A DNA stretch of 51,829 nt from Hydrogenophaga sp. Root209 (GCF_001428625.1 NZ_LMIE01000030.1:27560-79388); one strand, 5' to 3'; positions 36,128 through 48,376 are shown, numbered from the stretch's first letter. The notes: a model not told the origin generated them from the letters alone. Made by a program: numbers and translations.

Positions 36128-37060
36128 TCAACCCCAGTAGATCAGGGCATCACGCCCTTCCACCATCAGGTCGACTTTCTGCCCCACGGGCAGCAGCACC
36201 TTGGTCGGCACATGGCCGAACGGCAGGCCGGTGAACACAGGTGTCTTCGTCTGGCTCCGCAGCCAGTCGACCACGGTCTGCAGTTTGAAGCCTCGGTCGT
36301 AGCCGGGCACCAGCTTGAATCGGTTGAACGATCCCATCAGCACCGCTTTCTGCCGGCCCAGGATGCCCGCATTGAGCAACTGCGTGAGCTGTCGCTCGAT
36401 ACGGTAAGGGTGTTCGTTGGTGTCTTCCAGAAACAGAATGCCTCCGGTGATGGCGGGCAGGTACGGCGTGCCGACCAGAGCGCAGATCACGTTGAGGTTG
36501 CCGCCCCACAAGGTGGCCGAGCGAACCCGCAGGGCGGGCTGCGCATCGGCCTTGCCGGGCTTCATGAATGCCACGTCGGTGGCGGGCAAGCGCCAGCCTG
36601 CCCCCTCGCCCTGCCCGATCATCAGATCGCCAAAGCACGCTTCCATGATGTCGTCGGGCGCTTCGGCGCCAAAGTCCTCACCCAGTGCCGGACCAGCCCA
36701 CGTGCATGCGCCGGTCTTGGCCAGCAAGGCCATCTGCAGGGCGGTGAAGTCGCTCAGGCCCACAAACCGGGTGCCTCCTTCAATGGCCTTGGTGATCTTC
36801 TTGAAGGGCAGCTCGCCCAAAATGCGCGTGAGCCCGTAACCTCCGCGGGAAATCAGCGCCACATCGGCGCCACTGGCGGCCGCACGGCCGATCGCGGCCA
36901 GGCGCGTGGCGTCGTCCCCGGCAAAGCGCATGTGGCTGGACAAGGCCGCCTCGTCGATCTCCACCTCGTGCCCAAGGACCTTGAGCCGCGCCACCCCTCG
37001 GCGAAATGCGGCTTTGTCGCGCACCGCGCTGGAAGGGGAATAGATGTAGATGTGGCTCAT
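36128..37060 (-). CDS. ldcA: LD-carboxypeptidase (LdcA/MccF, peptidase S66)
   Basis: A 310-residue S66 serine peptidase. Ser103 sits in the elbow FVGLSDFTAL, Glu212 in LFLEDTNE, and His283 in LPFGH, the Ser-Glu-His triad. S66 members trim L,D-bonds in murein tripeptide-tetrapeptide recycling or cleave microcin C-like nucleotidyl peptides. The ATG at 37060 gives the standard N-terminus IYIYSPSSAV; an upstream frame extension is not supported. It lies 40 bp after the TadA fusion on the same strand. Confidence 0.9.
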   Translation of the reverse strand: MSHIYIYSPSSAVRDKAAFRRGVARLKVLGHEVEIDEAALSSHMRFAGDDATRLAAIGRAAASGADVALISRGGYGLTRILGELPFKKITKAIEGGTRFVGLSDFTALQMALLAKTGACTWAGPALGEDFGAEAPDDIMEACFGDLMIGQGEGAGWRLPATDVAFMKPGKADAQPALRVRSATLWGGNLNVICALVGTPYLPAITGGILFLEDTNEHPYRIERQLTQLLNAGILGRQKAVLMGSFNRFKLVPGYDRGFKLQTVVDWLRSQTKTPVFTGLPFGHVPTKVLLPVGQKVDLMVEGRDALIYWG

Positions 37061-37100
37061 GGGTTCGGGGCACTGCAAAGGGCCCCCATTATCGAGGTGC

Positions 37101-39968
<2,868 letters not shown>

Positions 39969-39984
39969 CTACTGGTTTTCCCTG

Positions 39985-41115
39985 ATGCCACACGCCCCGC
40001 AACGCCGCTGGGAGCTCGATGCCCTGCGGGGCCTCATGCTCGTCCTGATGACGCTGACCCACATGCCGACGATGTACTCGTTGCCCACCGGTCAGCCCTT
40101 CGGCTTTGTGTCAGCCGCTGAAGGCTTCGTGTTCCTCTCGGCTTTCATGGCCGGCCGCGTGTACGGCAACCGAGCCCGGCGCGACGGTGTGGACGTCATG
40201 CAGAACGCCTTTCACCAGCGCGCACTCAAGCTCTACCTGTGCCAGCTCGGCTTGTTGTTGCTGGCGTTCACGGTGATCGCCTGGCTGGGCGTGCACAACC
40301 GGCAAGGTGGCGCCACGGGCCTGCTCGAGTTCTTCTTCATCGACCCGAAGGCCGCCGTGGTGGGGGCCGCCCTGCTGCTGCACAACCCGCCCCTGCTGGA
40401 CATCCTGCCGCTGTACATCGTGCTGATGCTGGCAAGCCCCTGGCTGCTGCGTCGCGCCTTGCACCGCGGCTGGGCTGGCGTGCTCTCGGTCAGCGCCCTG
40501 CTCTGGCTGGCCGAGCAGTGGGGTCTGGGTCTCGCGTTGTACGAACTTGTTGGCCTGCCCATTCCCTACAAGGACATGGGCGCTTTCCACTGGTTCGCCT
40601 GGCAGGCGCTGTGGGTGGTTGGCCTGTGCCTGGGGGCGCGTCAGCAGCCACTGCCCCGCATTCCACTCTGGTGTGTCGTGCCCGCTGCGGTGTACGCCGC
40701 GGGCATGTTCTCGTGGCGCCACATGGTGGGCCAGGACCCGATGCCCGGCGTGCCGGCCGTGGGCATGCTGCTGGACAAATGGTCGCTCGGGCCCCTGCGT
40801 GTGCTGAACTTCGCCAGCGTGTTCCTGCTGCTGGTGTCCTTCGGCCCCTGGTTGAAGCAGGTGTTGCCGCGCCCGCTGCCGCTGGAGTTGCTGGGCCGCC
40901 ATTCGCTGTCGGTGTTTTGCGCCCACATCGTGATTGCCTTGTTCACTCTGGCCTTCTTCGGCTCCACCCAGGTCGTGCGCCCCTGGAGCACCGATGTGGC
41001 CCTTCTGGCTGGCGCATTCGCAGGCCTGTTTGCGGTGGCCTTGGCGGCGCAGGCGCGCGAACGCAGCAGTTGGCGTCCCGTCCGGGTGTGGCGCTCAGGG
41101 CCTCAGGTGCGCTGA
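39985..41115 (+). CDS. OpgC-like polytopic membrane protein
   Basis: A 376-residue protein with about ten hydrophobic segments and the OpgC-domain opening WELDALRGLMLVLMTLTHMPTMY. OpgC family proteins modify periplasmic glucans by acyl (succinyl) transfer in the membrane, but no opgGH genes are visible here, so the substrate is open. It is probably cotranscribed with nhaA. Its end overlaps the converging SGNH hydrolase gene by 21 bp. Confidence 0.83.
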   Translation: MPHAPQRRWELDALRGLMLVLMTLTHMPTMYSLPTGQPFGFVSAAEGFVFLSAFMAGRVYGNRARRDGVDVMQNAFHQRALKLYLCQLGLLLLAFTVIAWLGVHNRQGGATGLLEFFFIDPKAAVVGAALLLHNPPLLDILPLYIVLMLASPWLLRRALHRGWAGVLSVSALLWLAEQWGLGLALYELVGLPIPYKDMGAFHWFAWQALWVVGLCLGARQQPLPRIPLWCVVPAAVYAAGMFSWRHMVGQDPMPGVPAVGMLLDKWSLGPLRVLNFASVFLLLVSFGPWLKQVLPRPLPLELLGRHSLSVFCAHIVIALFTLAFFGSTQVVRPWSTDVALLAGAFAGLFAVALAAQARERSSWRPVRVWRSGPQVR

Positions 41116-41766
41116 GACGATCTGGCGCCACAGGCCATAGCCTTCGGCGCTCAGGTGCAATTGGTCGCGCACGAACAGCTCCGGTCGCGCCCGACCGTCG
41201 TTGTCCAGCATGGCGGTGTGCACGTCGATGTAGTCGAGACGGTCGTCGTTGAGCACAAAGGTCTGGATCAAGAGGTTGGCTTCGCGCATGGCGGCCATGT
41301 GTGCCAGCCGCGAGGGGCTGGGCTTGATCGACATGTAGGCCACCCGCGTGGCCGGCAGTGCGCTGCGCACATGCTGCACGAACCGCACGAAATGGCCCAG
41401 CAGATCCTGCGGGCTGGCACCTTCAACAAGGTCGTTTTCACCCGCATAGAGCACCACCAGGCGGGGCTGATAGGGCAGCACGAGACGGCGCACCAGATCG
41501 GCGCTGTCGGACAGGCGCGAGCCGCCAAATCCGCGCCGGATCACCACAGGCTGATCGGCAAAGGCTGTTTCCAGGCCGCTCCACATGCGGATGGACGAGC
41601 TGCCCACGAACAACACGCCGCCAGCGGGCGGCATCTGCTTGCGATCGGCCGCGGCGAACGCGTCCAGTTCGCTCATCCAGCGCTGCTCCGCCGTGGCACC
41701 GGCCTGTGCCCGGGCGGGCGGCGTCAGCCAGGCCAACGCGACCAGCAACCAGGCGCGTCTATTCAT
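41095..41766 (-). CDS. Secreted SGNH/GDSL-family hydrolase
   Basis: A 223-residue esterase-like protein with a Sec signal (LLVALAWLTPPARAQA). Block I is LFVGSSSIRMW with the nucleophile Ser, block II RRGFGGSRLSD, block III LYAGENDL and block V DQLHLSAEGY with Asp and His, a complete set. It acts in the periplasm or outside. The gene overlaps the PaiB-like gene by 8 bp and is probably translated together with it. Confidence 0.9.
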   Translation of the reverse strand: MNRRAWLLVALAWLTPPARAQAGATAEQRWMSELDAFAAADRKQMPPAGGVLFVGSSSIRMWSGLETAFADQPVVIRRGFGGSRLSDSADLVRRLVLPYQPRLVVLYAGENDLVEGASPQDLLGHFVRFVQHVRSALPATRVAYMSIKPSPSRLAHMAAMREANLLIQTFVLNDDRLDYIDVHTAMLDNDGRARPELFVRDQLHLSAEGYGLWRQIVSAHLRP

Positions 41767-42388
41767 GCGTCCTGCCCGTGACCCCCAGACGGCGCATCCA
41801 GCCGGCCAGGGCCCGTTCTTCGCCGTTGCCCTGCGCGTAGGCGCTCAGCATGGCCGCGTGCGCCTCGGGGCGGTGTTGATTGAGCTTGACCTTGCACTGC
41901 AGGTCTGTGATGCGCAGCTCGAACGCCACGATGCCCTGCATCATCTTGTGCTGGTAGTCCTCGCCCAGTCCGCGCCATTGGTCGGCGTAGGCCGGGTCGT
42001 GGTCATGGATCAGGTGCTTGAGCAAGCGATCCTTGTTGTCGAAGGTCTCCAGCAGCGTCGCCTCCACTGTGCAGTGCACGGCGAGGTAGTTCCAGGTGGG
42101 GACGCGCGCCAGATCCGGGTAGACGCGCGGCGTCATGTAGGCATGGGGACCCATGAACGTGACCACTGCCCTTGGGCGCTCGCGCAGGAATTTCGCGTGC
42201 GGGTTGGGCCTTGCCACGTGACCCAGCAGCACGAGTCGCCCCTCTTCTTCCAGCAGATGCAGCGGCAGGTGCGTGACGAACGGCAGGCCCTCGTCGTCGG
42301 TGGAGATGAGGCTGCCAAAGGGGTGCGCCCGGATGAGTTCGCGGGCGATGGCGGGGTCCTTGGCAGCGAACTGCGGCGGCAGGTACAT
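41759..42388 (-). CDS. FMN-binding negative transcriptional regulator-like protein (PaiB family)
   Basis: A 209-residue split-barrel flavin-binding protein opening MYLPPQFAAKDPAIARELI, a PaiB hallmark, with HLPLHLLEEEGRLVLLGHVARPNPHAK as the flavin-contact region. PaiB was described as a sporulation/protease regulator in Bacillus, but many proteobacterial members are uncharacterised oxidoreductase-like proteins. The start at 42388 is chosen because the family begins there. The gene is the first of a two-gene unit with the SGNH hydrolase. Confidence 0.85.
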   Translation of the reverse strand: MYLPPQFAAKDPAIARELIRAHPFGSLISTDDEGLPFVTHLPLHLLEEEGRLVLLGHVARPNPHAKFLRERPRAVVTFMGPHAYMTPRVYPDLARVPTWNYLAVHCTVEATLLETFDNKDRLLKHLIHDHDPAYADQWRGLGEDYQHKMMQGIVAFELRITDLQCKVKLNQHRPEAHAAMLSAYAQGNGEERALAGWMRRLGVTGRTHE

Positions 42389-42507
42389 GGCGGCCTCTTT
42401 CAGGCGGTGGTTCGGGCAATGGTTCAAGTGCGCGAGGCGCAGTGTATTCCCGCACCACAAAGTCGGGCGCGAGTGGGATGATGGCGCGACGTCACTGCGC
42501 CACCGCC

Positions 42508-43083
42508 ATGTCCTTCCTCCACCACCCCGCCTTCCAGAGCCTCGTGCTGCCCTTCGTGCTCGCGTTGGCGGTGTGCTTGCTGCTGCGCACGGTGGGCCTG
42601 CGCTGGGCAGCGCTGGGTGCTTCGCTCGGGCTGGTGCTGGCCATGGCCGCGTGGCCTGGGTTCGACTGGCCGGCCAGTTCACGCGCGCAGATGCTGCCGT
42701 GGGCCACACTCGTCAGCACGCTGCTGGCCGCACTGGCGATCACGCTGACAGCGCCGGGCACGAAGGCCATGGGTCGGCGCAACGGCCTGGTCGCCACCGT
42801 GTTGCTCACGCTCGCCGCCCTGTCGCTGGTGGCCTGGGCGGCCCTCGGTGGCTCGATGCTGCTGGCCCAGCTCGCCTTGATGCTCGGGGCGGTCAGCGGT
42901 GTGGCGGTGCTGTGGGCCTGGCGCGCGGCGTCGGTCTCGTCGGTCTCGCCGGTTTCGCTGCTTCCCTTGCTGGTCACCGGCATCGGCATCGCGCTGTGCC
43001 TGACCTGGCTGCCGCCCGGTGGATCCGAAGGCACCGGTGGGAGCGGGGGCGACGACCCTTACTACGCGCCCCAGTGGAAGTAG
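42508..43083 (+). CDS. Hypothetical integral membrane protein
   Basis: A 191-residue protein with about six hydrophobic segments and a short acidic, glycine-rich tail (GGSGGDDPYYAPQWK). I recognise no family. The start at 42508 is preferred to 42442 because it begins directly before the first hydrophobic segment. It lies between the PaiB-like gene and the RibD-like gene and could belong to the following cluster. Confidence 0.65.
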   Translation: MSFLHHPAFQSLVLPFVLALAVCLLLRTVGLRWAALGASLGLVLAMAAWPGFDWPASSRAQMLPWATLVSTLLAALAITLTAPGTKAMGRRNGLVATVLLTLAALSLVAWAALGGSMLLAQLALMLGAVSGVAVLWAWRAASVSSVSPVSLLPLLVTGIGIALCLTWLPPGGSEGTGGSGGDDPYYAPQWK

Positions 43084-43164
43084 GCCGCCCGCTCCCCGAT
43101 CGTCAAGTCGAGGGCTATTCCGGGTTTTGACGCAATGGCAAGGTGGCAATGCGATGATGACCCC

Positions 43165-44085
43165 ATGCCTTCGACCGTGCAGCTCACTTCCCCGCCCGCG
43201 GCTGCCGATGCGGTGACGGACGTCCCGCTCGACTGGCCCGGATTCTGGCTGCAGGTGCTGCGCGCGCGCGACGGCGAGCCCTCGCCACAACTGCGCCAGA
43301 ACCCTGAGAGCGGCTGGGAGCTGGATGGTCTGGTCAGCGCGCGCACCGCTGCCCTGTTCGGTCTGTACAAACCCCTGCTTGACGCGCGGGCGCGCCAGCA
43401 AGAGTCACACGCTCATTCACCGTGGGTGATGGCACAACTCGGCCAGAGTCTGGACGGCTTTGTCGCCACCGCCACCGGCGACTCTTACTACGTCAACGGC
43501 GCCCACTGCCTGTTGCATCTCCACCGGTTGCGCGCGCTGTGCGACGCGGTGCTGGTGGGCGCGGGCACGGTGTCCATCGACAACCCGCAGCTCACCACCC
43601 GCCGCGTACCAGGGCCGCAGCCGGTGCGCGTCGTGATGGACCCGGCCGCCCGCCTGGATGGCCAGTCTCGCGTGTTTCGCGACGGGCGGGCGCCCACGCT
43701 CTGGGTGTGCGACACCCGCCACGCGGCGCAGGCTCGCGCGCGCCTGGCTCGGCAGGCGGTGCCCACCGAGGTGCTGCCGGTCGACGACCTGCTCGCCACA
43801 GACACGCAGGCGTGTTATCACCCGCGGCGGGCCGTGGATGCGCTGGCCAGGCGCGGCTTGAAACTCCTGTTCGTCGAGGGCGGGGGCATCACCGTTTCGC
43901 GTTTTTTCTCCGCGGGCGCGCTGGACCGCCTGCACCTGGTGGTGGCGCCGGTGCTCATCGGCAACGGCCGCCGTGGTCTGCAGGCCCCTCCCCACGCGGT
44001 GATGGCCGACTGCCCGCGCCCCCCGGCGCGCACGCTGGCGCTGGGGCCCGATATGCTCTGGGATCTGGACCTTCGTTCGTCTTAG
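43165..44085 (+). CDS. Stand-alone RibD-C/dihydrofolate-reductase-like protein
   Basis: A 306-residue protein. Residues from about 90 match the reductase domain of riboflavin enzyme RibD: LGQSLDGFVA, DAVLVGAGTVSIDNPQLTTR (NADPH site), LLFVEGGGITVSRFF and LIGNGRRGL. Residues 1-85 have no recognised family, and no deaminase domain is attached. Such reductases reduce the ribosyl group of aminopyrimidines. It converges with the methyltransferase gene (4-bp overlap) and is part of the unusual cluster that follows. The start at 43165 is chosen over 43135 by context. Confidence 0.85.
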   Translation: MPSTVQLTSPPAAADAVTDVPLDWPGFWLQVLRARDGEPSPQLRQNPESGWELDGLVSARTAALFGLYKPLLDARARQQESHAHSPWVMAQLGQSLDGFVATATGDSYYVNGAHCLLHLHRLRALCDAVLVGAGTVSIDNPQLTTRRVPGPQPVRVVMDPAARLDGQSRVFRDGRAPTLWVCDTRHAAQARARLARQAVPTEVLPVDDLLATDTQACYHPRRAVDALARRGLKLLFVEGGGITVSRFFSAGALDRLHLVVAPVLIGNGRRGLQAPPHAVMADCPRPPARTLALGPDMLWDLDLRSS

Positions 44086-44978
44086 GAAGGCAACGCCAGC
44101 AGGTCCAGGTGGCCCACGCGCAGACGAGTCTCTGGCGCCATCGCGCGCCGCCGTCGACGCCACGCGCGCACCGACGGCGCAGACGCGCGCGACTGTTCGC
44201 CGGCGGCCACCGCCATCCCATCGATCAAGGCGCATTGCAGCGCCCTCGCCTGCGGGCTTTCGCCGCCGTCCACCCACCAGTCGCTGGCGGCTGTGAACAC
44301 ACGGTAGCCCGCTGATTCGAGCGCACCCCGCAGCGCGGCCACCGCACCCGAACCGAGGGCGGGGCCAAGACCTTTATCGCGCTTCTGGTGCTCTGCGAAC
44401 AGCTGGCCCACGGTGGCATCCATCGGGTCTTCAGGCCTCCAGACGTGGCGACCATCGACGTTCAGGCTCATGAGCAGGGCCACGCGAGATGCAGCGCTCG
44501 CCGCCACCAGGCGGTGCAGCCACTCGGTGCCCACGAGGTCGAGCAACGCGGAAGCGGTGACGAGGTCGGCCGCGTGCCAGGGCAGTGTTTCGAGCCTGGT
44601 CATCAGGTCCAGCTGCTGCCGCAGGATGGTCGCCTCGAACCCCGGTCCGTCGAAGCACAGGGGCTGTTCAAGAGCGACGGCGGGACCGGCCAGCGCACCG
44701 CCTGCCGCGGCCGGACGCTCGGGCCAGCACCGCAGCAAGGCGGCATCGTGGTCCACCACCAGCCACTGCTGCGCCCCGCCCAGCCGGGGCGCGAGCCAGC
44801 GCAGGTTGGCGCCAGTGCCGCAGGCCAGGTCGATCACCCGCCAGGGGGTCGGTCCGTGAGGGCGCAAGGCTGCGAGTCGGGTCTGCAGCTGAAGGTGTTG
44901 CGCCGCCGCGCCGCGCGCCGTCGCATCGAAGGGCTCGCGCTGTTGCAGCCAGTCGGCGCTGAAGGTGGCCGTGCTCAT
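44082..44978 (-). CDS. Class I SAM-dependent methyltransferase
   Basis: A 298-residue methyltransferase with motif I VIDLACGTGANLRWLAP and acidic motif II VVDHDAALL. The C-terminus has a basic stretch (WRRRRRAM) and ends HLDLLALPS. The target is not evident. It is the last gene of a four-gene operon; its ATG overlaps the stop of the glycosyltransferase gene (ATGA). Low similarity to well-known subfamilies suggests a cluster-specific role. Confidence 0.85.
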   Translation of the reverse strand: MSTATFSADWLQQREPFDATARGAAAQHLQLQTRLAALRPHGPTPWRVIDLACGTGANLRWLAPRLGGAQQWLVVDHDAALLRCWPERPAAAGGALAGPAVALEQPLCFDGPGFEATILRQQLDLMTRLETLPWHAADLVTASALLDLVGTEWLHRLVAASAASRVALLMSLNVDGRHVWRPEDPMDATVGQLFAEHQKRDKGLGPALGSGAVAALRGALESAGYRVFTAASDWWVDGGESPQARALQCALIDGMAVAAGEQSRASAPSVRAWRRRRRAMAPETRLRVGHLDLLALPS

Positions 44979-46036
44979 TCGACGCCCTCCAGCACGGTTG
45001 CGAAGCGGGCGGCCTGCACAGGCCAGGTGGGGAGTCGCCCGGCCGCTGCACGCGCACCCGCGCCCAGCCGCTCTCGCAGGCGCGCATCGGACATCACGCG
45101 CGCCAGCGCGGCCTGCAATGGCGCCACCTCGCCGGCGGGCACCTGGAGCCCGGCATCGGGCGGCAGCGTTTGAGCCAGGGCACCGGCGTCGCTGGCAACC
45201 ACCGGCAGGCCATGCGCCAGAGCTTCGGTGATCACCATGCCATAGCCTTCGTACAGCGAGGCCAGCACAAACACGTCGGCCGCCGCGTAGTGCGCGTGCA
45301 ACGCCTGAGCGTTGACATCGCCGTGCCAGAACACGCGATCAGCCATGGGCGCTGCCTGGGTTTGCAGGCGAGCGGCGGTGCCGGGGTCGCGCGTGGCGCT
45401 GCCCACGTTGTGCAGTTCCCAGTCCAGCGGCATCAAACCCGCCAGCGCCTGCAGCAGCAGGCTGTGGCCCTTGCGCGCCGTGAGCGTGGCCACGCAGAGC
45501 AGGCGCAGCGGGCCCTTGCGCGGTGGCTTGACAGACCTAGGCAGCGGGTCGGTGCCCGGCTCCACCACGGCGGTGTGCACCAGCGGCACGCCCATCGCCG
45601 CAACATCGACCGCCGTGTTCGGGCTGGTCACCACCACCCGGCGCGCATGCCGCAGCGCGCGCGCCTCACTCACCAGCAGGTGTTGGCGCGCGGCATCGGA
45701 CAAGCCGGTTTCCAGATGCAGCGGGTGGTGCACGAGGGCCACCCAGCGCAAGCGCACGGCGTGCCGCGCCACCGCATCGTCCAGTGCGCCGAAGGCCAGG
45801 CCGTCGGCCACCACCAGGGTGCCATCGGCCAGCGAAGCGATGACCTCTTCGGCGGTGGCGAGCTCCGCGGTGCCGGGGTGTGGCCAGGCGCCCTCCACAG
45901 AGCGCACATCCACTGTCCAGCCGGCCTCGCGCAGCGCCAGCACGATCCGGCGGTCGTAGGTGTAGCCCCCCGTCGGGATGGTCCAATCGCCCGGGATCAG
46001 GAAGCAGCAGGCGCGCGGGACGGGCGTGGCACTCAC
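44975..46036 (-). CDS. Family-4 glycosyltransferase
   Basis: A 353-residue GT-B glycosyltransferase. The N-terminal loop is [16 protein letters not shown], and the retaining-enzyme EX7E motif is EGYGMVITE, followed by [14 protein letters not shown]. No membrane segment is seen, so it works in the cytoplasm. It overlaps both neighbours by 4 bp (ATGA), which argues for tight coexpression with the PTPS-like protein and the methyltransferase. The acceptor may be the small molecule made by those enzymes. Confidence 0.9.
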   Translation of the reverse strand: MSATPVPRACCFLIPGDWTIPTGGYTYDRRIVLALREAGWTVDVRSVEGAWPHPGTAELATAEEVIASLADGTLVVADGLAFGALDDAVARHAVRLRWVALVHHPLHLETGLSDAARQHLLVSEARALRHARRVVVTSPNTAVDVAAMGVPLVHTAVVEPGTDPLPRSVKPPRKGPLRLLCVATLTARKGHSLLLQALAGLMPLDWELHNVGSATRDPGTAARLQTQAAPMADRVFWHGDVNAQALHAHYAAADVFVLASLYEGYGMVITEALAHGLPVVASDAGALAQTLPPDAGLQVPAGEVAPLQAALARVMSDARLRERLGAGARAAAGRLPTWPVQAARFATVLEGVE

Positions 46037-46467
46037 GCGGATGCGCGCACCGGCAGAGCGCCCTCGTACGAGGCCCAGGCCACGTGGGATTCGTTCAGCG
46101 TCACCCGCATCTGCTGCACGCCGGCCGATTGCGCCGACGGCAAGGCGTGCACACCCAAGGCACCAGCGGCGATGCGCGCGGCCACGCGGTCGAAGATCAG
46201 GCGCGCGAGGAATTCGGTGGTGGTGTTGCGACCCTTGAACTCGGGCACTTCATCGAGGTTGCGGAAATTGAGTGCCGCGAGTTCCTCGCGCAGCACCTGC
46301 GTGGCCAGGCCGATGTCGACCACGATGCCGTCGGCATCCAGCGCCTCGCGCCGCAGTTCAAGGTCCACCACATAGGTGGCACCGTGCATGCGCTGCGCCG
46401 GGCCGAACACCGCCCCCTGGAAGCTGTGGGCGATCATGAAATGGTCTCTGACGTTGACGGCGTACAT
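46033..46467 (-). CDS. PTPS/QueD-fold protein lacking canonical catalytic residues
   Basis: A 144-residue protein of the 6-pyruvoyltetrahydropterin synthase fold. His14 and His28 correspond to zinc ligands, but the third ligand of HGH is Ala30 (MHGATY). The catalytic Cys four residues before is Ala24, and the catalytic Asp-His pair (LDHRYLN in QueD) reads LNFRNLD (Asn67-Phe68). The NTTTEFLA and VTLNESH segments with Glu126 are retained. It therefore keeps a pterin-type pocket but not the known chemistry. It overlaps the glycosyltransferase start and follows the MDR gene by 18 bp. Confidence 0.85.
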   Translation of the reverse strand: MYAVNVRDHFMIAHSFQGAVFGPAQRMHGATYVVDLELRREALDADGIVVDIGLATQVLREELAALNFRNLDEVPEFKGRNTTTEFLARLIFDRVAARIAAGALGVHALPSAQSAGVQQMRVTLNESHVAWASYEGALPVRASA

Positions 46468-46485
46468 GGTGGTGTTCTCTGTTCT

Positions 46486-47484
46486 TCAAGCGGGGTAATC
46501 GATTCGATGGCACAGCGTGTCGCTCGCACCCGTGGCCAGGCGCGCAAGCACCTGCGGCAATTCTTGAAACGGCGCGCAGTGCGTGATGAGGCGGTCCAGC
46601 ACCGGATCGGTGAGCAGCGAGAGCGCGAGTTCAAGCCGGCGGCGGTGGCTCCAGCGGCCGCGCTGCGCTGTGGCCACATGGCCGACCTGGGAGCTTTTCA
46701 GGGTGAGGCGCTGTGAGTGGAATGCCTCACCGAGCGGCACGCTCACTGCGCGGTTGCCGTACCAGCTGAGTTCGAGCACCGTGGCCTCGAAGGCGGCCAG
46801 CCGCAGCGCGGTGGCCAGGCCCGCGCCCTGCCCGCTGGTGTGCACCACCAGGTCGGCATCGGCCCGTGCAGCCATCGGCAGGGCAAACCCGGCGCCCAGC
46901 GCCGCAGCGATGTCGGCGCGGCTCGCTTCGGTGTCGATCACCTGCACGTCGCAACCGGGCAACCGGGCCGCCAGCCACGCCACCAGCAGGCCCAGCGTGC
47001 CGCCCCCCACCACCGCGATGCGGTCGCCCAGGCGCGGCGCGGCATCCCACAACGCGTTGATGGCGGTCTCCAGGTTGGCGGCCAGCACGGCACGCTCGGC
47101 CGGCACGCCACTGGGCAAGGGCACCACGGCGTGGGCCGGCACCTGGTACACGGTCTGGTGCGTGTACAGGCAGAACACCGTGCGTCCCAGCAAGCCGGCG
47201 GGTCCGGCCTCGACCACGCCCACGTTCACGTAGCCGTACTTCACCGGGCCGGAGAATTCACCCACCTGGAACGGCGCGCGCATGCGATGCGTCTCGCCGG
47301 CCGGCACCTCGCCACGAAAGACCAGGCCCTCGGTGCCTCGGCTCACGCCGGTGTGCAGGGTGCGCACCCGCACCTCGTCGCCTCCCAGGGGCGGCAGCGT
47401 CTCGTCGCGGATCTCGGCCCGGCCGGGTGACACGGTCCAGCAGGCCTGGGCAACGGTGGTCGAGGGGGAAAAAGGAGATGCCAT
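46486..47484 (-). CDS. Zinc-free MDR-family dehydrogenase (BchC-like subgroup)
   Basis: A 332-residue medium-chain dehydrogenase/reductase. The substrate-domain start HTGVSRGTEGLVFRGEVP has Ser where the catalytic zinc Cys is usual, and the GHE motif is replaced by KYGYVNVG; no four-Cys structural zinc lobe is present. The Rossmann motif VVGGGTLGLLVAWLA is intact. This pattern is known from BchC-type and related reductases. It is the first gene of the operon, divergent from the CDP-alcohol phosphatidyltransferase gene with a shared 79-bp gap. Confidence 0.87.
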   Translation of the reverse strand: MASPFSPSTTVAQACWTVSPGRAEIRDETLPPLGGDEVRVRTLHTGVSRGTEGLVFRGEVPAGETHRMRAPFQVGEFSGPVKYGYVNVGVVEAGPAGLLGRTVFCLYTHQTVYQVPAHAVVPLPSGVPAERAVLAANLETAINALWDAAPRLGDRIAVVGGGTLGLLVAWLAARLPGCDVQVIDTEASRADIAAALGAGFALPMAARADADLVVHTSGQGAGLATALRLAAFEATVLELSWYGNRAVSVPLGEAFHSQRLTLKSSQVGHVATAQRGRWSHRRRLELALSLLTDPVLDRLITHCAPFQELPQVLARLATGASDTLCHRIDYPA

Positions 47485-47563
47485 GAACGAAGAGGGGTAT
47501 GTCGTGTCTGAGGGGTGGTGCGTGCCATGATCACCGCGAACCGCCGACCCGGACAACGATCTT

Positions 47564-48373
47564 ATGTTGCAGAACATGAAAACCGCAGGCAACCCACCCG
47601 TATCGCCCCGGATCCGGCAGGAGATCGCGGACCGCCGCTGTCTGGCGCGCGATGCCGCACGCGATCTGGCCGTCGTCGGGGCTGTGGTACTGCTGGTCGC
47701 GCTCTGGCTGGATGGGGCCGCTGGTCTCGGCCTGGAATACGCGGCCAAGGCCCTGCTGGTTTTCGGCGCGGGCGCATGGCTGGTGTGGCGCGGACGGCTG
47801 GCCCATCCGCATGCGCGCTTTGGCCCGGCCAATCGGGTGACGCTCGCGCGTCTGGGCTCCGTGGCCTTGATGGCGGCGCTGGTGGGTGAGCCCCTTCCCC
47901 GTGCGCCACTGGACTCGATGCCGGCGGCCGCCTGGTGCCTGGTGGCGGTGGCCACGCTCACGGCGCTGCTCGATGCGGTGGACGGTGCGCTGGCACGGCG
48001 CAGCGGCATGGCCAGTGCCTTCGGCGCCCGCTTCGACATGGAGACCGACGCCGCTTTCACCCTGGTGCTCTGCGCGCTGGTGGTGCAGGCCGGTCAGGTC
48101 GGCCCCTGGATCCTGGCCTCCGGGCTCATGCGCTACGCCTTCGTGGCGGCGGCCCTTCCATGGCCCTGGCTGGGCGGCCCCCTGGCGCCCAGCAAGCGGC
48201 GTCAGACGGTGTGCGTGATCCAGATCGCCACCCTGGTCGTCTGCCTCGCGCCGATCGTGCCGCCCTGGCTGGCCGGCGGGCTGGCCGCGATCAGCCTGGC
48301 CTTGTTGACCCTGTCCTTCGCCATCGACGTGCGAACCCTGGCGCGGCAGCGCCCCACCCCACCGGAGACCTGA
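47564..48373 (+). CDS. CDP-alcohol phosphatidyltransferase-family membrane protein
   Basis: A 269-residue polytopic protein with a perfect family signature in DAVDGALARR...GARFDMETD (DxxDGxxARx8Gx3Dx3D). Enzymes with it transfer a phospho-alcohol from a CDP-lipid or CDP-alcohol. About six hydrophobic segments are seen. ATG 47564 or 47576 may start it. It is followed after 3 bp by the YceI gene, and the operon is divergent from the PTPS-like operon, suggesting a lipid-linked step in the same pathway. Confidence 0.88.
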   Translation: MLQNMKTAGNPPVSPRIRQEIADRRCLARDAARDLAVVGAVVLLVALWLDGAAGLGLEYAAKALLVFGAGAWLVWRGRLAHPHARFGPANRVTLARLGSVALMAALVGEPLPRAPLDSMPAAAWCLVAVATLTALLDAVDGALARRSGMASAFGARFDMETDAAFTLVLCALVVQAGQVGPWILASGLMRYAFVAAALPWPWLGGPLAPSKRRQTVCVIQIATLVVCLAPIVPPWLAGGLAAISLALLTLSFAIDVRTLARQRPTPPET

Positions 48374-48376
48374 ACC

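Noticed and set aside
36128-37060. Immunity gene of a microcin C system (MccF)
   Set aside because: The S66 fold fits, but no microcin precursor, adenylating enzyme or exporter is nearby, so peptidoglycan recycling is the simpler reading.
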